Shown here: one piece after another, positions 8,640 to 17,701 of the stretch | Numbering within the stretch: position 1 is the first letter of the stretch | Layout: the number at the start of each line of letters is the position of its first letter | Assembly (NCBI RefSeq): GCF_030433895.1 | Contig: NZ_JARUXE010000012.1 | Coordinates: 1 to 64,000 of the forward strand | Direction: 5' to 3' | Source: Arthrobacter sp. PsM3 | GTDB taxonomy: Bacteria; Actinomycetota; Actinomycetes; Actinomycetales; Micrococcaceae | Length of the DNA: 64,000 bases | Notes under the pieces: model-generated | Told to the model about the DNA's origin: nothing | Seen by the model: the letters and a program-made list of their open reading frames with translations, nothing else | Database searches by the model: none | Position numbers and translations under genes: made by a program

Positions 8640-9830
8640 TCATCCTGGATTGCCTGACCGCTTCCAGCCTCCACGCTGCGACTCGGCCAGACCCAGCAGA
8701 CCGAGTCGGCCCAGGCCAGCCCGCACCGAATCCGCGCTCAGTCCCGCGACAACGGTGAGCTTTTCCACCGAGGTGGTGGACCGCAGGGGCAGCGCATCCA
8801 GCAGAATGAGGTCCTCCAGGGTCAGGCCGTCCTGCACTGCCGCCCGGCCTGTCCTGGCCTCGGGCAGCGCCTCGCCGCTGGGCGAGGCCAGCTCCGCAAT
8901 CTCCGCCGCATCGGTGACGCAGACCGCCCCGCCTTCCCGGAGCAGCCGGTGGCAACCGGCGGAATTCGCGCTGTGCACAGAGCCGGGCACGGCGCCGACG
9001 GCCCTGCCCAGGGTTTCCGCGTGGTGCGCGGTGTTGAGCGCACCGGATCTCCATCTCGCCTCCACCACCACGGTGACCGATGCCAGCGCGGCGATCAGCC
9101 GGTTGCGCTGGAGGAATCTGTACCGCGTCGGCGCAGACCCGGGCGGGACCTCGGCCAGGACCGCGCTCTGGTTCGCGACTGCCCGGAGCAGGTCCTCATT
9201 GCCGGACGGATAGAAACGGTCCACTCCCCCCGCCATTACGGCGATCGTGGGGATGCTGCCGGCGGAGCCGCCGGCGAGGGCAGCCCGGTGGGCGTGTGCG
9301 TCGATCCCGTAGGCGCCGCCCGAGACGATCGTGAATCCGCGCTGGGCCAGCGAATACCCAAGGTCGCCGGTCACGGCGGATCCGTAGGCGGTGCTGTCCC
9401 TGGAGCCGACGAGGGCAATCGATTTGCCGGCCGGGGGGAGCTGCTGCTCGACGCCGCGCCACCAAAGACAAATCGGCTCCTGCAGTCCGAGGTCGGCCAG
9501 CTGCCGGGGCCACAGGTCGTCTGACGGAATGATCACACGCCCGCCGAGCCGCTGCATGGTTGCGAGGTCCCGTGCCGGTGCCAGGTCCGGAATCCTTGGC
9601 GCCCAGCGCTTTCGGGCGACCGCCAGGCCCGTCCAGCCGCTGCCCTGGCTGTTCTGGTCCAGCAGCCGGAACATCTCCCGTTCCAGCTCCGGACCGGCGG
9701 CCAGCTCGCCGATGGCGATCCGCAGTCCGTCCTCCGCCCCGGCGATGTGCACGAGTGCGAGGCCTGCGGCGTCCTGCGGCTCGAACAGTCGGGACAACGC
9801 CGCCCGTGCCGTCCGTTCGCTCTCTGTCAT
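8640..9830 (-). CDS. dprA: DNA-processing protein DprA
   Basis: DprA binds incoming single-stranded DNA and loads RecA during natural transformation, and is also kept in many non-competent bacteria. The 396-residue protein shows a Rossmann-like domain with GSRDSTAYG and VSGGAYGIDAHAH, the family's signature, an FLQRNRLIAAL segment, and a C-terminal winged-helix domain (from about residue 330). It lies 76 nt after comM/yifB, its usual partner, so the two form a competence-type pair inside the housekeeping string. A purine-rich AAAGGA precedes the ATG. No defect is apparent. Confidence 0.92.
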   Translation of the reverse strand: MTESERTARAALSRLFEPQDAAGLALVHIAGAEDGLRIAIGELAAGPELEREMFRLLDQNSQGSGWTGLAVARKRWAPRIPDLAPARDLATMQRLGGRVIIPSDDLWPRQLADLGLQEPICLWWRGVEQQLPPAGKSIALVGSRDSTAYGSAVTGDLGYSLAQRGFTIVSGGAYGIDAHAHRAALAGGSAGSIPTIAVMAGGVDRFYPSGNEDLLRAVANQSAVLAEVPPGSAPTRYRFLQRNRLIAALASVTVVVEARWRSGALNTAHHAETLGRAVGAVPGSVHSANSAGCHRLLREGGAVCVTDAAEIAELASPSGEALPEARTGRAAVQDGLTLEDLILLDALPLRSTTSVEKLTVVAGLSADSVRAGLGRLGLLGLAESQRGGWKRSGNPG

Positions 9831-9906
9831 GGTGCTGTTGTCCTTTCACTGGGTGGCGGTTGGTCGTGGCGCCGCAGTTCCCGCGGCAGCCTTGTGCGGT
9901 GTCTGG

Positions 9907-11448
9907 TCAGGCGGCGGCCTGCCGAAGGCTCAGTGCCAGTCCGATATCGTCGGCCGCGGGGATATCCCGGTGACCGAGGTCCGCCAGGGTCCACGCCAGA
10001 CGCAACACGCGGTCGTAGCCGCGGGCCGTGAGCACCCCACGTTCCATCGCGAGGTCCAGGATCCGGGTGGTGGGGACGCCGAGCCGCAAGGCACCCCGGA
10101 GCACCCGGCCCGGCACCTGGGCGTTGGTCTCCAATCCGAACGGGAGCAGCCTCGCGAGCTGGCGCTGCCTCGCTGCGTGGACACGGGCTGCGATGGTGGC
10201 GGTGTCCTCCTCCGCCCCCGGCTGGCCAAAGTCGGCCAGCGATACCCGCTCCAGCTGCAGCTGGATGTCGACCCGGTCCAGCAGCGGCCCCGACAGCCGG
10301 GCCAGGTAGCGCCGGCGGATCGTAGGGGTGCAGATGCAGTCGATCCCCTTGCCCGTTGCTTTGCCGCAGGGACACGGGTTGGCCGCAAGAACCAGCTGGA
10401 AGCGGGCCGGGTAGGCCGCTGTTCCGGCCGAACGATGAAGTACCAGTTGGCCGCTCTCCAGCGGCTGCCGCAGCGCATCCAGCACCCGGCGTTCGTATTC
10501 GGGGGCCTCGTCAAGGAACAGCACCCCGCGGTGCGCCCGCGAGGCGGACCCGGGCCGCGGCAGCCCGGTGCCACCCCCAATGATCGCGGCCGCAGTGGCG
10601 GTGTGGTGCGGGCTCTCGTAGGGCGGCCTGCGCACAAGCTGAAGGGAAGCTGAGGTCAGTGTGCACAGCGAATGGATGGCGGTCACTTCCATGGCCTCGG
10701 CATCACCCAGGTCCGGCAGGAGCCCGGGCAGCCGTTCAGCCAGCATCGTCTTACCCGCGCCCGGCGGCCCGGTCAGCAGCAGATGGTGGGCGCCAGCGGC
10801 GGCGACTTCCAGGGCTCTCCTGGCGTCCCCCTGCCCGGCGACGTCACGCATGTCCGGTGGTGCACAGGACGGCGTGTCAGCACCGGCGTCAGGTTCACCA
10901 GGTTCCGGCTCGGGTTCAAAGTCGAGGGCGAGCTGCTGCGGGTCGGCGCCGAAATCAAAGGCCAACCGGGCCAGTGTGGCATAGCCCTGCACGCGGGCGC
11001 CGGGCACGAGTTCCGCCTCGGCGGCGTTTGCCTGCGCCACAACGACGTCCGCGTAGCCTGCACGGACCGCGGCCATAACGGCGGGCAGGACTCCGCGGAC
11101 CGGCCGCAGCCTGCCGTCCAGCCCCAGTTCGGCGATGAAGACGGTCCGGCCGGTGGACCGGACATCGCGGGAGGCCAGCAGGGCGGCCATGGCGATGGCC
11201 AGGTCGAAGCCGGAGCCCCGCTTAGGCAGTGACGCCGGGATGAGGTTGGCCGTGATCTTCCGGCGGCTCAAGGGGATTCCCGAGTTCTGGGCGGCCGAGC
11301 GGATCCGCTCCTTGGCCTCGTTGAGCGACGCGTCGGGAAGACCCAGGATGATAAATGCCGGCAGGGTCTGGCCGATGTCAGCTTCCACTTCCACGATGTA
11401 GCCGTTCAGCCCGACGAGGGCCACCGAGTAGGTCCGGCCCAGCGCCAC
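9907..11448 (-). CDS. comM: YifB/ComM family magnesium-chelatase-like AAA+ ATPase
   Basis: This 513-residue protein has an N-terminal Lon-protease-like S5 domain (residues 1-170), Walker A TGPPGAGKT (226-234), Walker B GVLFLDEAPE (309-318) and a C-terminal Mg-chelatase domain. In naturally transformable bacteria ComM is a helicase that extends branch migration during integration of incoming DNA. Adjacent dprA supports that role, although the gene is widespread in species not known to be competent. The GTG start abuts the yraN stop with no gap, so the genes are co-transcribed and probably coupled. Confidence 0.88.
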   Translation of the reverse strand: MALGRTYSVALVGLNGYIVEVEADIGQTLPAFIILGLPDASLNEAKERIRSAAQNSGIPLSRRKITANLIPASLPKRGSGFDLAIAMAALLASRDVRSTGRTVFIAELGLDGRLRPVRGVLPAVMAAVRAGYADVVVAQANAAEAELVPGARVQGYATLARLAFDFGADPQQLALDFEPEPEPGEPDAGADTPSCAPPDMRDVAGQGDARRALEVAAAGAHHLLLTGPPGAGKTMLAERLPGLLPDLGDAEAMEVTAIHSLCTLTSASLQLVRRPPYESPHHTATAAAIIGGGTGLPRPGSASRAHRGVLFLDEAPEYERRVLDALRQPLESGQLVLHRSAGTAAYPARFQLVLAANPCPCGKATGKGIDCICTPTIRRRYLARLSGPLLDRVDIQLQLERVSLADFGQPGAEEDTATIAARVHAARQRQLARLLPFGLETNAQVPGRVLRGALRLGVPTTRILDLAMERGVLTARGYDRVLRLAWTLADLGHRDIPAADDIGLALSLRQAAA

Positions 11449-11805
11449 CTATCCCACCCCCTTGAGGTGTTCCACGGCGGGGTGGCCGATGCCGTCGTCG
11501 AGCACGGCGATCACGTCGATCCGGCGCAGCGGCATCCGGAGCTCATGGTCCCGGCACCATGCGTTGGCCAGCCGGTGCAGCCGCGCCAGCTTGTCCACGC
11601 CGACGGCTTCGAAAGGATGCCCATAGGCGAGGGACTTGCGGGTCTTCACTTCGGCGATCACCAGGGTGTCACCGTCGAGGGCGACAATGTCGATTTCGCC
11701 CGCAGAACAGCTCCAGTTGCGGTCCATGATCCGCAGGCCCTGGGCTGTGAGGTAACCGGCTGCGAGTTCCTCACCGCGCCGGCCCAGCACGTCTTTAGCT
11801 CTCAT
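11449..11805 (-). CDS. yraN: YraN family (UPF0102) endonuclease-fold protein
   Basis: This 118-residue protein has the family signature: LGRRGEELAAGYL near the start, CSAGEIDIVALDGDTLVIAEVKTRKS in the middle, which contains the D...EVK catalytic pattern of the restriction-endonuclease-like fold. The biochemical role is unknown; Holliday-junction or repair nuclease activity is proposed only from the fold. The ATG is followed directly downstream by comM. A 234-nt stretch upstream, before DUF2469, has no gene. Confidence 0.85.
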   Translation of the reverse strand: MRAKDVLGRRGEELAAGYLTAQGLRIMDRNWSCSAGEIDIVALDGDTLVIAEVKTRKSLAYGHPFEAVGVDKLARLHRLANAWCRDHELRMPLRRIDVIAVLDDGIGHPAVEHLKGVG

Positions 11806-12039
11806 GAAACCAGCCTGCGCCGCGGTGGGAGCCTGGCACAGGCGCCAGGGACGCTATGTGGGAAACCCCGGCAAGGACCGCCCAGTCAGGAACCCGGGAT
11901 GGTCCTTCGTTTTCGGGACATCAGCAAGGACGCGGATGCGGCCACCCTCAGCACGACAACAGTCGGTCCCAGGCAACTGGACGCCGGCATTGGTGAGGTT
12001 TTGCGGGAGCTCGAAGGGCCGGCCGGCGGGTCAGCCGGG

Positions 12040-12366
12040 TCAGTTCCCCAGGTCGCCGACCTTGGGCAGGGCGAGTTCCTCGCTGCGCGGGAGCTCCTCG
12101 ACGTTGACGTCCTTGAACGTGATCACTCGGACGCTTTTGACGAAGCGGGCGGAGCGGTAGACGTCCCAGACCCAGGCGTCCTGCAGCGTCAGGTCGAAGT
12201 AGACCTCGCCATCGGCGCTGCGGGCCTGCAGGTCAACGTGGTTGGCCAGATAGAAACGCCGTTCGGTCTCGACCACATAGCTGAACAGCCCGACTACGTC
12301 GCGGTATTCGCGGTAGAGCTGCAGCTCCATGTCGGTCTCATAGTTTTCAAGGTCCTCGGCACTCAT
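12040..12366 (-). CDS. DUF2469 domain protein
   Basis: A 108-residue acidic protein starting MSAEDLENYETD, typical of the actinobacterial DUF2469 family located between rnhB and yraN. Function is unknown. It contains an aromatic-rich core (VYFDLTLQDAWVWDVYR) and no membrane segment or metal site. I chose ATG 12366 because the extra 13 residues from 12405 are arginine-rich and unlike the family N-terminus. Confidence 0.85.
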   Translation of the reverse strand: MSAEDLENYETDMELQLYREYRDVVGLFSYVVETERRFYLANHVDLQARSADGEVYFDLTLQDAWVWDVYRSARFVKSVRVITFKDVNVEELPRSEELALPKVGDLGN

Positions 12367-12466
12367 GATTCCATCTTGCACCATCCGGCGGCGCCCGCGC
12401 GCCACGGGCCCTCCCGCAGCACCCTGCGGCGCACCCGTTTGCCTTGCGGGAAAACCGGCGCTGGCG

Positions 12467-13138
12467 TCAGTCTGCGAGCAGCTGCCAGCTCACCCGGTGG
12501 TAGGGCGTGGGCCCGGCGGCCCGAAGCGCGTCCTTGTGTGTGGCCGTGCCGTAGCCCTTGTTCTCGTCCCAGCCGAAGGCGGGATATTCGCGGTGCAGTT
12601 CGCGCATCATGCCGTCACGTTCCACCTTGGCCAGAATGGATGCCGCGGCAACGCTCAGGCACTGCATGTCCGCCTTGACCAGCGTATGCACCGGCGCGTC
12701 GCAGCCAGGCTCCGCCGGCCCGTCGTCGAACAGGGACGGCTGGGCCGCGGGCGAGAGCCAGTTGTGGCTGCCGTCCAGGAGCACGACGTCCGGGGTCACC
12801 CCGGTGTCGAGGACCGCGAGCCAGGCACGCGTGCCGGCGAGCCGGAGGGCGGCAATGATGCCGAGCGCGTCGATTTCGGTCGCCGAGGCATGCCCGACGG
12901 CGGAAGCCACGCTCCAGCTTTGGACGAGCGGCACGAGGCGTTCACGGTCCGACACCTTGAGCAGCTTGCTGTCGCGCACGTCGGCGAGGAGCTTCTGCTG
13001 GTAGAGATCCACGACGGCGATGCCCACGCTGACGGGCCCCGCGAGGGCGCCACGGCCCACTTCGTCAATGCCGGCGAGGAGCCGGGCGCCGGAGTTGCGG
13101 AAGCGGCGCTCGTAGTCGAGGGTGGGGGCTTCGGACAT
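12467..13138 (-). CDS. rnhB: Ribonuclease HII
   Basis: RNase HII nicks RNA-DNA hybrids and starts removal of single ribonucleotides from DNA. The 223-residue protein shows the catalytic Asp-Glu motif [15 protein letters not shown] (about residues 18-32), VRDSKLL and the later VLLDGSHN and VKADMQCL acidic residues expected in the metal site. It follows the two signal peptidase genes in the conserved order. The insert around residues 145-160 ([12 protein letters not shown]) is a little longer than in many homologues and looks like a surface loop. Confidence 0.95.
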   Translation of the reverse strand: MSEAPTLDYERRFRNSGARLLAGIDEVGRGALAGPVSVGIAVVDLYQQKLLADVRDSKLLKVSDRERLVPLVQSWSVASAVGHASATEIDALGIIAALRLAGTRAWLAVLDTGVTPDVVLLDGSHNWLSPAAQPSLFDDGPAEPGCDAPVHTLVKADMQCLSVAAASILAKVERDGMMRELHREYPAFGWDENKGYGTATHKDALRAAGPTPYHRVSWQLLAD

Positions 13139-13150
13139 GTCTGGCTCCCG

Positions 13151-14071
13151 CTACTTTCCTGCCGGGGCAGGCACGTCGCGGAAGACGTCCGGGTAGTTGT
13201 CGAGGGCAGTGATGCGGTTCAGCGGCCAGGCGATAACCGCAGCCTTGCCTTCGATGTCGGCGATGTTCACGAAGCCGCCGTTGCTGTCCGCGTGGGAGCG
13301 CGAGTCGGCGGAATGGTTCCGGTTGTCGCCCATGACCCAGACCTTGCCTGCGGGGACCACGACGTCAAAGTTCCGGACCTGGGGCACTTCGGCGGGGTTG
13401 ATGTAGCTCTCGTTCAGCGGCGCGCCATTGACCATGAGCCTGCCGCCGGCATCGCAACAGACGACATGGTCCCCGGGCAGCCCGACGACGCGCTTGACGA
13501 GGTGCTGTTCCGAGTTATCCGGCAGCAGGCCAATGAACGTCAGCCCGTCCTGCACCCACGTGAACGGGCCGGATGCCTTCTCCGCCGCAGGGACGAGCCA
13601 GCCCTCCGTGTCCCGGAACACCACCACGTCGCCGTGCTGCAGGGCCAACGGCTCCGGGACCAGGAGGTTCACGAAGATCCGGTCATTCACGTCCAGGGTG
13701 TTGACCATGGATTCGGACGGGATGTAGAAGGCCCGGAAGAGGAAGGTCTTGATCAGGAAGGACAGCGCAATGGCGACGAGCACCACGGTGGCCACTTCCT
13801 TCACCCAGAGGAACAGCGGGCCGTGGCGCTCCCGGGACTTCGCCCGGCGCGCGCGCTTAGAGGCGGTTCCTGCATGGGAGGGGCCGCCCGCCGCCGGGAT
13901 GTCCCGGTCGGGTGTCGGGCCCGCCGCAGCGTCCTGCACCCGAGTTTCCTGCCCCCGGGCCTCCTGCGCCGGAGCAGGGGTCGGGTGCTCGGCGGCGGGG
14001 ACCGCTGAGGCGGTAACCCTGGGCGGGTCCTGCTCCCGCGGATCAGGAGTCCGGGGTCCGGTCTCGGGCAT
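13151..14071 (-). CDS. lepB: Signal peptidase I with a long disordered N-terminal tail
   Basis: The enzyme cleaves Sec and Tat signal peptides on the outer face of the membrane. It has one transmembrane helix (VATVVLVAIALSFLIKTFLF, about residues 94-113), the catalytic Ser in IPSESMVNTL and Lys in VKRVVGLPGD, and the MGDNRNHSADSR box. Before the helix lies a roughly 90-residue tail rich in Pro, Ala, Glu and Arg, ending RARRAKSRERHG, which should be cytoplasmic and unstructured. The start abuts the stop of a second lepB. Two tandem type I peptidases suggest a division of substrates, as in other actinobacteria with several. Confidence 0.93.
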   Translation of the reverse strand: MPETGPRTPDPREQDPPRVTASAVPAAEHPTPAPAQEARGQETRVQDAAAGPTPDRDIPAAGGPSHAGTASKRARRAKSRERHGPLFLWVKEVATVVLVAIALSFLIKTFLFRAFYIPSESMVNTLDVNDRIFVNLLVPEPLALQHGDVVVFRDTEGWLVPAAEKASGPFTWVQDGLTFIGLLPDNSEQHLVKRVVGLPGDHVVCCDAGGRLMVNGAPLNESYINPAEVPQVRNFDVVVPAGKVWVMGDNRNHSADSRSHADSNGGFVNIADIEGKAAVIAWPLNRITALDNYPDVFRDVPAPAGK

Positions 14072-14752
14072 CTACTGTCCGTTCTTCGCTGTTGTCGTGG
14101 CGGCCTCGGCGGGCCGTGCTACTGCTGTAAATCTATCAAGCGGCCAGATGATCTGGATGGGCCTGCCGATCACCCGCTCCAGCGGCACCATGCCGCCGCC
14201 AGGGGCCCCCAGGAGACTGCGGGAATCGGCCGACATGGACCGGTGGTCCCCCATCAGCCAGAGCCGCCCCGGGGGCACGGTCACGCTGAATTTCTGTTCG
14301 CTCGGCGCGTCGCCCGCATAGAGATAGGGTTCCGCAACTTGCTGGCCGTTGACTGTGAGTTTGCCGCCGGCGTCGCAGCAGGCCACGTGGTCGCCGGGGA
14401 GCCCGATGACACGTTTGATGTAGGTGTTCTCACCGCCGGAGAGGCCCATCCAGTGCCCGACGCCGCCGAGAAAGTCCAGAACCGGGCCCTGGCCGCTGTT
14501 CAGCGGGGCGAAGGAGCCCCGGCCGTCGAAGACGACGATGTCGCCGCGGCCCACCGGTTCGGCCTGGAAGTCCGTCCGGGACACGAGGATCCTGTCCCCC
14601 TCGCGGAAGAGCGGCTCCATCGAGGCGGAGGGGATGTAGTAGACGTCGAGCCACAGCGACCGGACCAGTCCGCTGATGATGACGGCGAGGACCACGGCCG
14701 GCAACACAAAACGCCAGCCGAGTTTCCTGGGCTGGCGTTTTGTGTGTTCCAT
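14072..14752 (-). CDS. lepB: Signal peptidase I, second copy
   Basis: This 226-residue paralogue of the next gene has a short N-terminus, one transmembrane helix (residues about 15-34), the catalytic Ser in IPSASMEPLF and Lys in IKRVIGLPGD, and MGDHRSMSADSR. It resembles the compact signal peptidase form. A VACCDAGGKL segment with two adjacent cysteines matches VVCCDAGGRL in its neighbour, which points to a tandem duplication. It sits 105 nt after rplS in the same direction and its stop touches the next start. Both copies look intact. Confidence 0.93.
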   Translation of the reverse strand: MEHTKRQPRKLGWRFVLPAVVLAVIISGLVRSLWLDVYYIPSASMEPLFREGDRILVSRTDFQAEPVGRGDIVVFDGRGSFAPLNSGQGPVLDFLGGVGHWMGLSGGENTYIKRVIGLPGDHVACCDAGGKLTVNGQQVAEPYLYAGDAPSEQKFSVTVPPGRLWLMGDHRSMSADSRSLLGAPGGGMVPLERVIGRPIQIIWPLDRFTAVARPAEAATTTAKNGQ

Positions 14753-14857
14753 GGTCCGTATCCTTATTGCGCTTTTCTGAGGTGAACAGCGCTGTTGCGG
14801 ATGCTCCGGCGCTGGCCGGACACGGTCCGTGGACCCGCGGTGGAAGCCTGAAAGGAC

Positions 14858-15217
14858 CTACTTTGAGGGCTGGAAGTCGCGCTTTTCCTTGATCTTCGCG
14901 GCCTTGCCGCGCAGGTTGCGCATGTAGTACAGCTTGGCGCGGCGCACGTCGCCCTTGGAGACGAGCTCGATCTTGTCGATGATCGGGGAGTGCACCGGGA
15001 AGGTACGCTCCACGCCAACACCGAAGGAGACCTTGCGGATGGTGAAGGTTTCGCGCAGGCCGTCGCCGTGGCGGCCCAGGACGAAGCCCTGGAAGACCTG
15101 TACGCGGGAGTTCTTGCCTTCGATGATGTTCACGTGAACCTTGAGGGTGTCACCCGCGCGGAAGACGGGAACATCGGTGCGCAGCGAGGCTGCATCTACG
15201 GAATCGAGGATATGCAT
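14858..15217 (-). CDS. rplS: 50S ribosomal protein L19
   Basis: L19 lies at the 30S-50S interface. The 119-residue product ([19 protein letters not shown] to the FQPSK end) matches the family in length, with the conserved [11 protein letters not shown] and [19 protein letters not shown]. The start at 15217 follows a good AGGAG site; an in-frame extension reaching 15421 would translate the leader and is rejected. It is preceded by a 243-nt leader after trmD that contains a nested hairpin, so its expression may be regulated apart from rpsP-trmD. Confidence 0.96.
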   Translation of the reverse strand: MHILDSVDAASLRTDVPVFRAGDTLKVHVNIIEGKNSRVQVFQGFVLGRHGDGLRETFTIRKVSFGVGVERTFPVHSPIIDKIELVSKGDVRRAKLYYMRNLRGKAAKIKEKRDFQPSK

Positions 15218-15460
15218 TGATTCACTCCTGGTGAACGCCACAGGTCCTTCACGTTGGGTCACGGCGGCGAAGCCCGGGCGCAAATGCGGCCCGGAAAGTC
15301 CCGTCGAAAATTTGTGAATCCGGCACCGCCAGGAATTGGCGGGGCCGGGGTGCCGCGCTGTTGGTGACGCTCCCCCTGTGGCAGGTTCGCACCCAGCAGG
15401 CACAAGGACCAATTTTGCCACATCCGGGGCGTTCCAGCCAATCCGCTCAGGCCAGTCCGC
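15218..15460 (-). other. Long structured leader between trmD and rplS
   Basis: These 243 nt hold no gene. Segments 15321-15327 and 15349-15355 pair (7 bp) around a smaller CGCCA-GGAAT-TGGCG stem. Ribosomal protein genes often have autoregulatory leaders; whether this is one is not shown. Confidence 0.35.
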
Positions 15461-16270
15461 TCAACCGGAATCCCCGCCGGCGTCCGCGCGGCGCACCAGG
15501 TGGCCGTCGACGACGTCGTACCCGAGGCCCGCGAAGGCGGTGCGGTCAGCGCGGGGCAGCTTGGCGGCGTCGAACGCCCCAAGCAGGTCCGGGCGGCGTT
15601 CGGCGGTGCGCCGGTACTGTTCGTGCCGGCGCCACTGGGCAATCTTGCCGTGGTTGCCGCTGAGCAGCACGGCGGGAACCTCGCGGTCCCGCCAGATGGA
15701 GGGCTTGGTGTAGACGGGGTACTCCAGCAGCCCGTCGGCGTGTGATTCCTCCACAAGTGACTCCGGGTTGCCGACGACGCCGGGCAGGAGGCGGCCGATG
15801 GCCTCCACCATGGCCAGCACTGCCACTTCGCCGCCGTTGAGGACGTAGTCGCCAAGGCTCACGGGCCGGACCGTGAAGTGCCCGGCGGCCCATTCCATGA
15901 CGCGCTCGTCGATGCCTTCGTAGCGGCCGCAGGCAAACACCAGCCGGTCCTCTTCGGCCAGCTCGTGGGCCGTGGCCTGGGTGAACCGCTCCCCCGCCGG
16001 TGACGGCACGATCAGGACCGGCTTCGCAGCTTCCGCAGGACGGTCGGCCGCCACGGCTGCCAGCGCCTGCGCCCAGGGCTCGGGCTTCATGACCATGCCG
16101 GCGCCGCCGCCGTATGGGGTGTCATCGACGGTCCGGTGGCGGTCCGTGGTGAAGTCCCGGAGGTCGTGGACGTTCAGCTCCAGCAGGCCGTCCTGGCGGG
16201 CCTTGCCGATCAGCGAGAGTTCCAGCGGTGCCAGGTAGTCGGGGAAGATGCTGACGACGTCGATCCTCAT
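15461..16270 (-). CDS. trmD: tRNA (guanine37-N1)-methyltransferase
   Basis: TrmD methylates G37 next to the anticodon of tRNAs reading CNN codons, preventing frameshifts. The 269-residue protein begins [13 protein letters not shown], and has [12 protein letters not shown] and the knotted SPOUT core with [12 protein letters not shown] and [11 protein letters not shown], all diagnostic. It starts one base after the rimM stop, so the two are coupled in the rpsP-khpA-rimM-trmD operon. Confidence 0.97.
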   Translation of the reverse strand: MRIDVVSIFPDYLAPLELSLIGKARQDGLLELNVHDLRDFTTDRHRTVDDTPYGGGAGMVMKPEPWAQALAAVAADRPAEAAKPVLIVPSPAGERFTQATAHELAEEDRLVFACGRYEGIDERVMEWAAGHFTVRPVSLGDYVLNGGEVAVLAMVEAIGRLLPGVVGNPESLVEESHADGLLEYPVYTKPSIWRDREVPAVLLSGNHGKIAQWRRHEQYRRTAERRPDLLGAFDAAKLPRADRTAFAGLGYDVVDGHLVRRADAGGDSG

Positions 16271-16921
16271 TTAGGCGTTGTCCCCGGCGCCGGCGGGGCC
16301 TTCAGCGGTGGCGGTTCCGGCGGGCTTCGGCTCGTCCACCGGCTGCGGCTCCTCCTCGGACTTGGCCTCGTCCTCGGACTTGGCCTCGTCCTCGGATTTG
16401 GCCTCGTCCTCGGCGTTGACCTCAAAGAGGCCCGGAGGCGGGGTGACCAGGATGTAGCCTTCCCCGACGTTGACCTCGGGGACGATCTGCTCCACGAAGG
16501 GGATCAGGACTTCCTTGCCGTCCGTGGCGGTGACGACGAGCAGGTCCTGGACCGGGAGGGTGTACAGGCCGGAAACCTTGCCGACCACCTGGCCGCCGAC
16601 GCGGACTTCCAGGCCCTCGAGCTCGTGCTCGTACCAGCCCTCGTCGTCCGCATCGTCGTTGAGTTCTTCGGTTTCGACGAACAACTTGGCGCCGCGGATG
16701 GCCTCCGCTTCGTTGCGCGTCTCAATTTCCTCGAAGGCGAGCAGCAGGATGTCCTTGTTCCAGCGTGCGCTGATGATGGTGAGCGGGCCGGCCGTGGCCG
16801 GCTCCACTACGAACTGGGTCCCCGGGACGAAGCGGTCGCCGGGCGCGTCCGTGAGCACCTGGACGGTTACTTCGCCGCGGATGCCGTGGGGCTTGCCGAT
16901 TCGTGCCACCTGAAGCTGCAT
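16271..16921 (-). CDS. rimM: Ribosome maturation factor RimM with an acidic repeat tail
   Basis: RimM helps assemble the head of the 30S subunit near S19. The first 165 residues show the RimM barrel (MQLQVARIGKPHGIRGEV) and the PRC-barrel (GLEVRVGGQVVGKVSGLY ... DLLVV). Beyond that lies an extra tail of about 50 residues built from SEDEAK repeats (three 18-bp units at 16353-16406) and Pro/Glu residues. The usual family length is near 170, so the tail is an add-on. I chose ATG 16921; an upstream in-frame ATG at 17014 reads through the hairpin behind khpA. Confidence 0.93.
   Translation of the reverse strand: MQLQVARIGKPHGIRGEVTVQVLTDAPGDRFVPGTQFVVEPATAGPLTIISARWNKDILLLAFEEIETRNEAEAIRGAKLFVETEELNDDADDEGWYEHELEGLEVRVGGQVVGKVSGLYTLPVQDLLVVTATDGKEVLIPFVEQIVPEVNVGEGYILVTPPPGLFEVNAEDEAKSEDEAKSEDEAKSEEEPQPVDEPKPAGTATAEGPAGAGDNA
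16353..16406 (-). repeat. Three tandem 18-bp repeats inside rimM
   Basis: Units at 16353-16370, 16371-16388 and 16389-16406 differ by one base in the third. They encode the acidic hexapeptide SEDEAK in the C-terminal tail. In-frame tandem units like these can change number by slippage. Confidence 0.85.
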
Positions 16922-16967
16922 CTGTTCCTCTGTTCGGGGTTGGTGAGTCTGTGGATCTACTGGGGAA

Positions 16968-17007
16968 AACAGTTCGGCCCCTCCACCATTATCTGGTGAA
17001 GGGGCCG
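16968..17007 (-). terminator. Intrinsic terminator or attenuator between khpA and rimM
   Basis: On the - strand an 8-bp plus 5-bp stem (17007-16994 with 16988-16975, one mismatch) with a 5-nt loop is followed by AACTGTTTT. It could let rpsP-khpA be made in excess of rimM-trmD. Confidence 0.6.
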
Positions 17008-17034
17008 GACTCAAGACAAGTATTGCTGAAAGCG

Positions 17035-17277
17035 TTACCGGCGGCGGTCGGTGTCGACGACGTCGACCCTGACCGGCTCGCCGTCCGCCAGTGCTGCCAC
17101 CACAGTGCGCAAGGCGCGTGCGGTGCGGCCCTGGCGGCCGATCACCCGTCCGAGGTCGTCCAGATGAACGCGCACTTCGAGGGTGTCCCCGCGGCGGTTG
17201 TTCTTCGCACTGACCTTGACATCCTCAGGACTGTCAACGATCCCCCGGACGAGGTGTTCGAGCGCTTCTGCCAGCAA
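17035..17277 (-). CDS. khpA: KH-domain RNA-binding protein KhpA
   Basis: This 80-residue protein is a single KH domain with the RNA-binding GxxG loop in LGRVIGRQGRTARALRTVV. KhpA pairs with KhpB/Jag in several Gram-positives and affects cell division and mRNA fate. I chose TTG 17277: it lies 1 nt after the rpsP stop, has a GAGG site inside the end of rpsP, and gives LAEALEHLVRGIVD, the family N-terminus. A longer frame from 17334 would read rpsP in the wrong frame. The context rpsP-khpA-rimM is standard. Confidence 0.92.
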   Translation of the reverse strand: MLAEALEHLVRGIVDSPEDVKVSAKNNRRGDTLEVRVHLDDLGRVIGRQGRTARALRTVVAALADGEPVRVDVVDTDRRR

Positions 17278-17278
17278 G

Positions 17279-17701
17279 TTACTCAGCCTCGGTGGTCTCT
17301 GCTGCGGCGTCGGCGGGAGCCTCGGCAGCGTCATCCTTCTTGGCCTTCTTGGTGATGGCTTCCGGGATAATCACGGAACCCTTTTCCGGGGTCACGAAGG
17401 CAGCCTTGGGAGCCTTGGTCTTCAAGGTGCCCTCCTGGCCCGGGAGACCCTTGAACTTCTGCCAGTCACCGGTGATCTTGAGGATCGCGGCAACCTGCTC
17501 GGACGGCTGTGCGCCGACGCCGAGCCAGTACTGGGCACGGTCCGTGTCGACCTCAATGTATGAGGGCTCTTCGGTCGGGTGGTACTTACCGATCTCTTCG
17601 ATGGCACGGCCGTCACGCTTGGAGCGTGCGTCCATGACGACGATGCGGTAGTACGGTGCGCGCATCTTGCCAAAGCGCTTAAGGCGAATCTTTACGGCCA
17701 C
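17279..17701 (-). CDS. rpsP: 30S ribosomal protein S16
   Basis: S16 binds 16S rRNA early in 30S assembly. The protein starts [22 protein letters not shown], with GTG 17701 preceded by AGGAG. After the conserved 85 residues a 55-residue tail rich in Lys, Ala and Glu (ending AAAETTEAE) follows, a common actinobacterial extension, giving 140 residues. It heads the rpsP-khpA-rimM-trmD operon. An in-frame ATG at 17752 adds an unconserved leader and is rejected. Confidence 0.96.
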   Translation of the reverse strand: MAVKIRLKRFGKMRAPYYRIVVMDARSKRDGRAIEEIGKYHPTEEPSYIEVDTDRAQYWLGVGAQPSEQVAAILKITGDWQKFKGLPGQEGTLKTKAPKAAFVTPEKGSVIIPEAITKKAKKDDAAEAPADAAAETTEAE

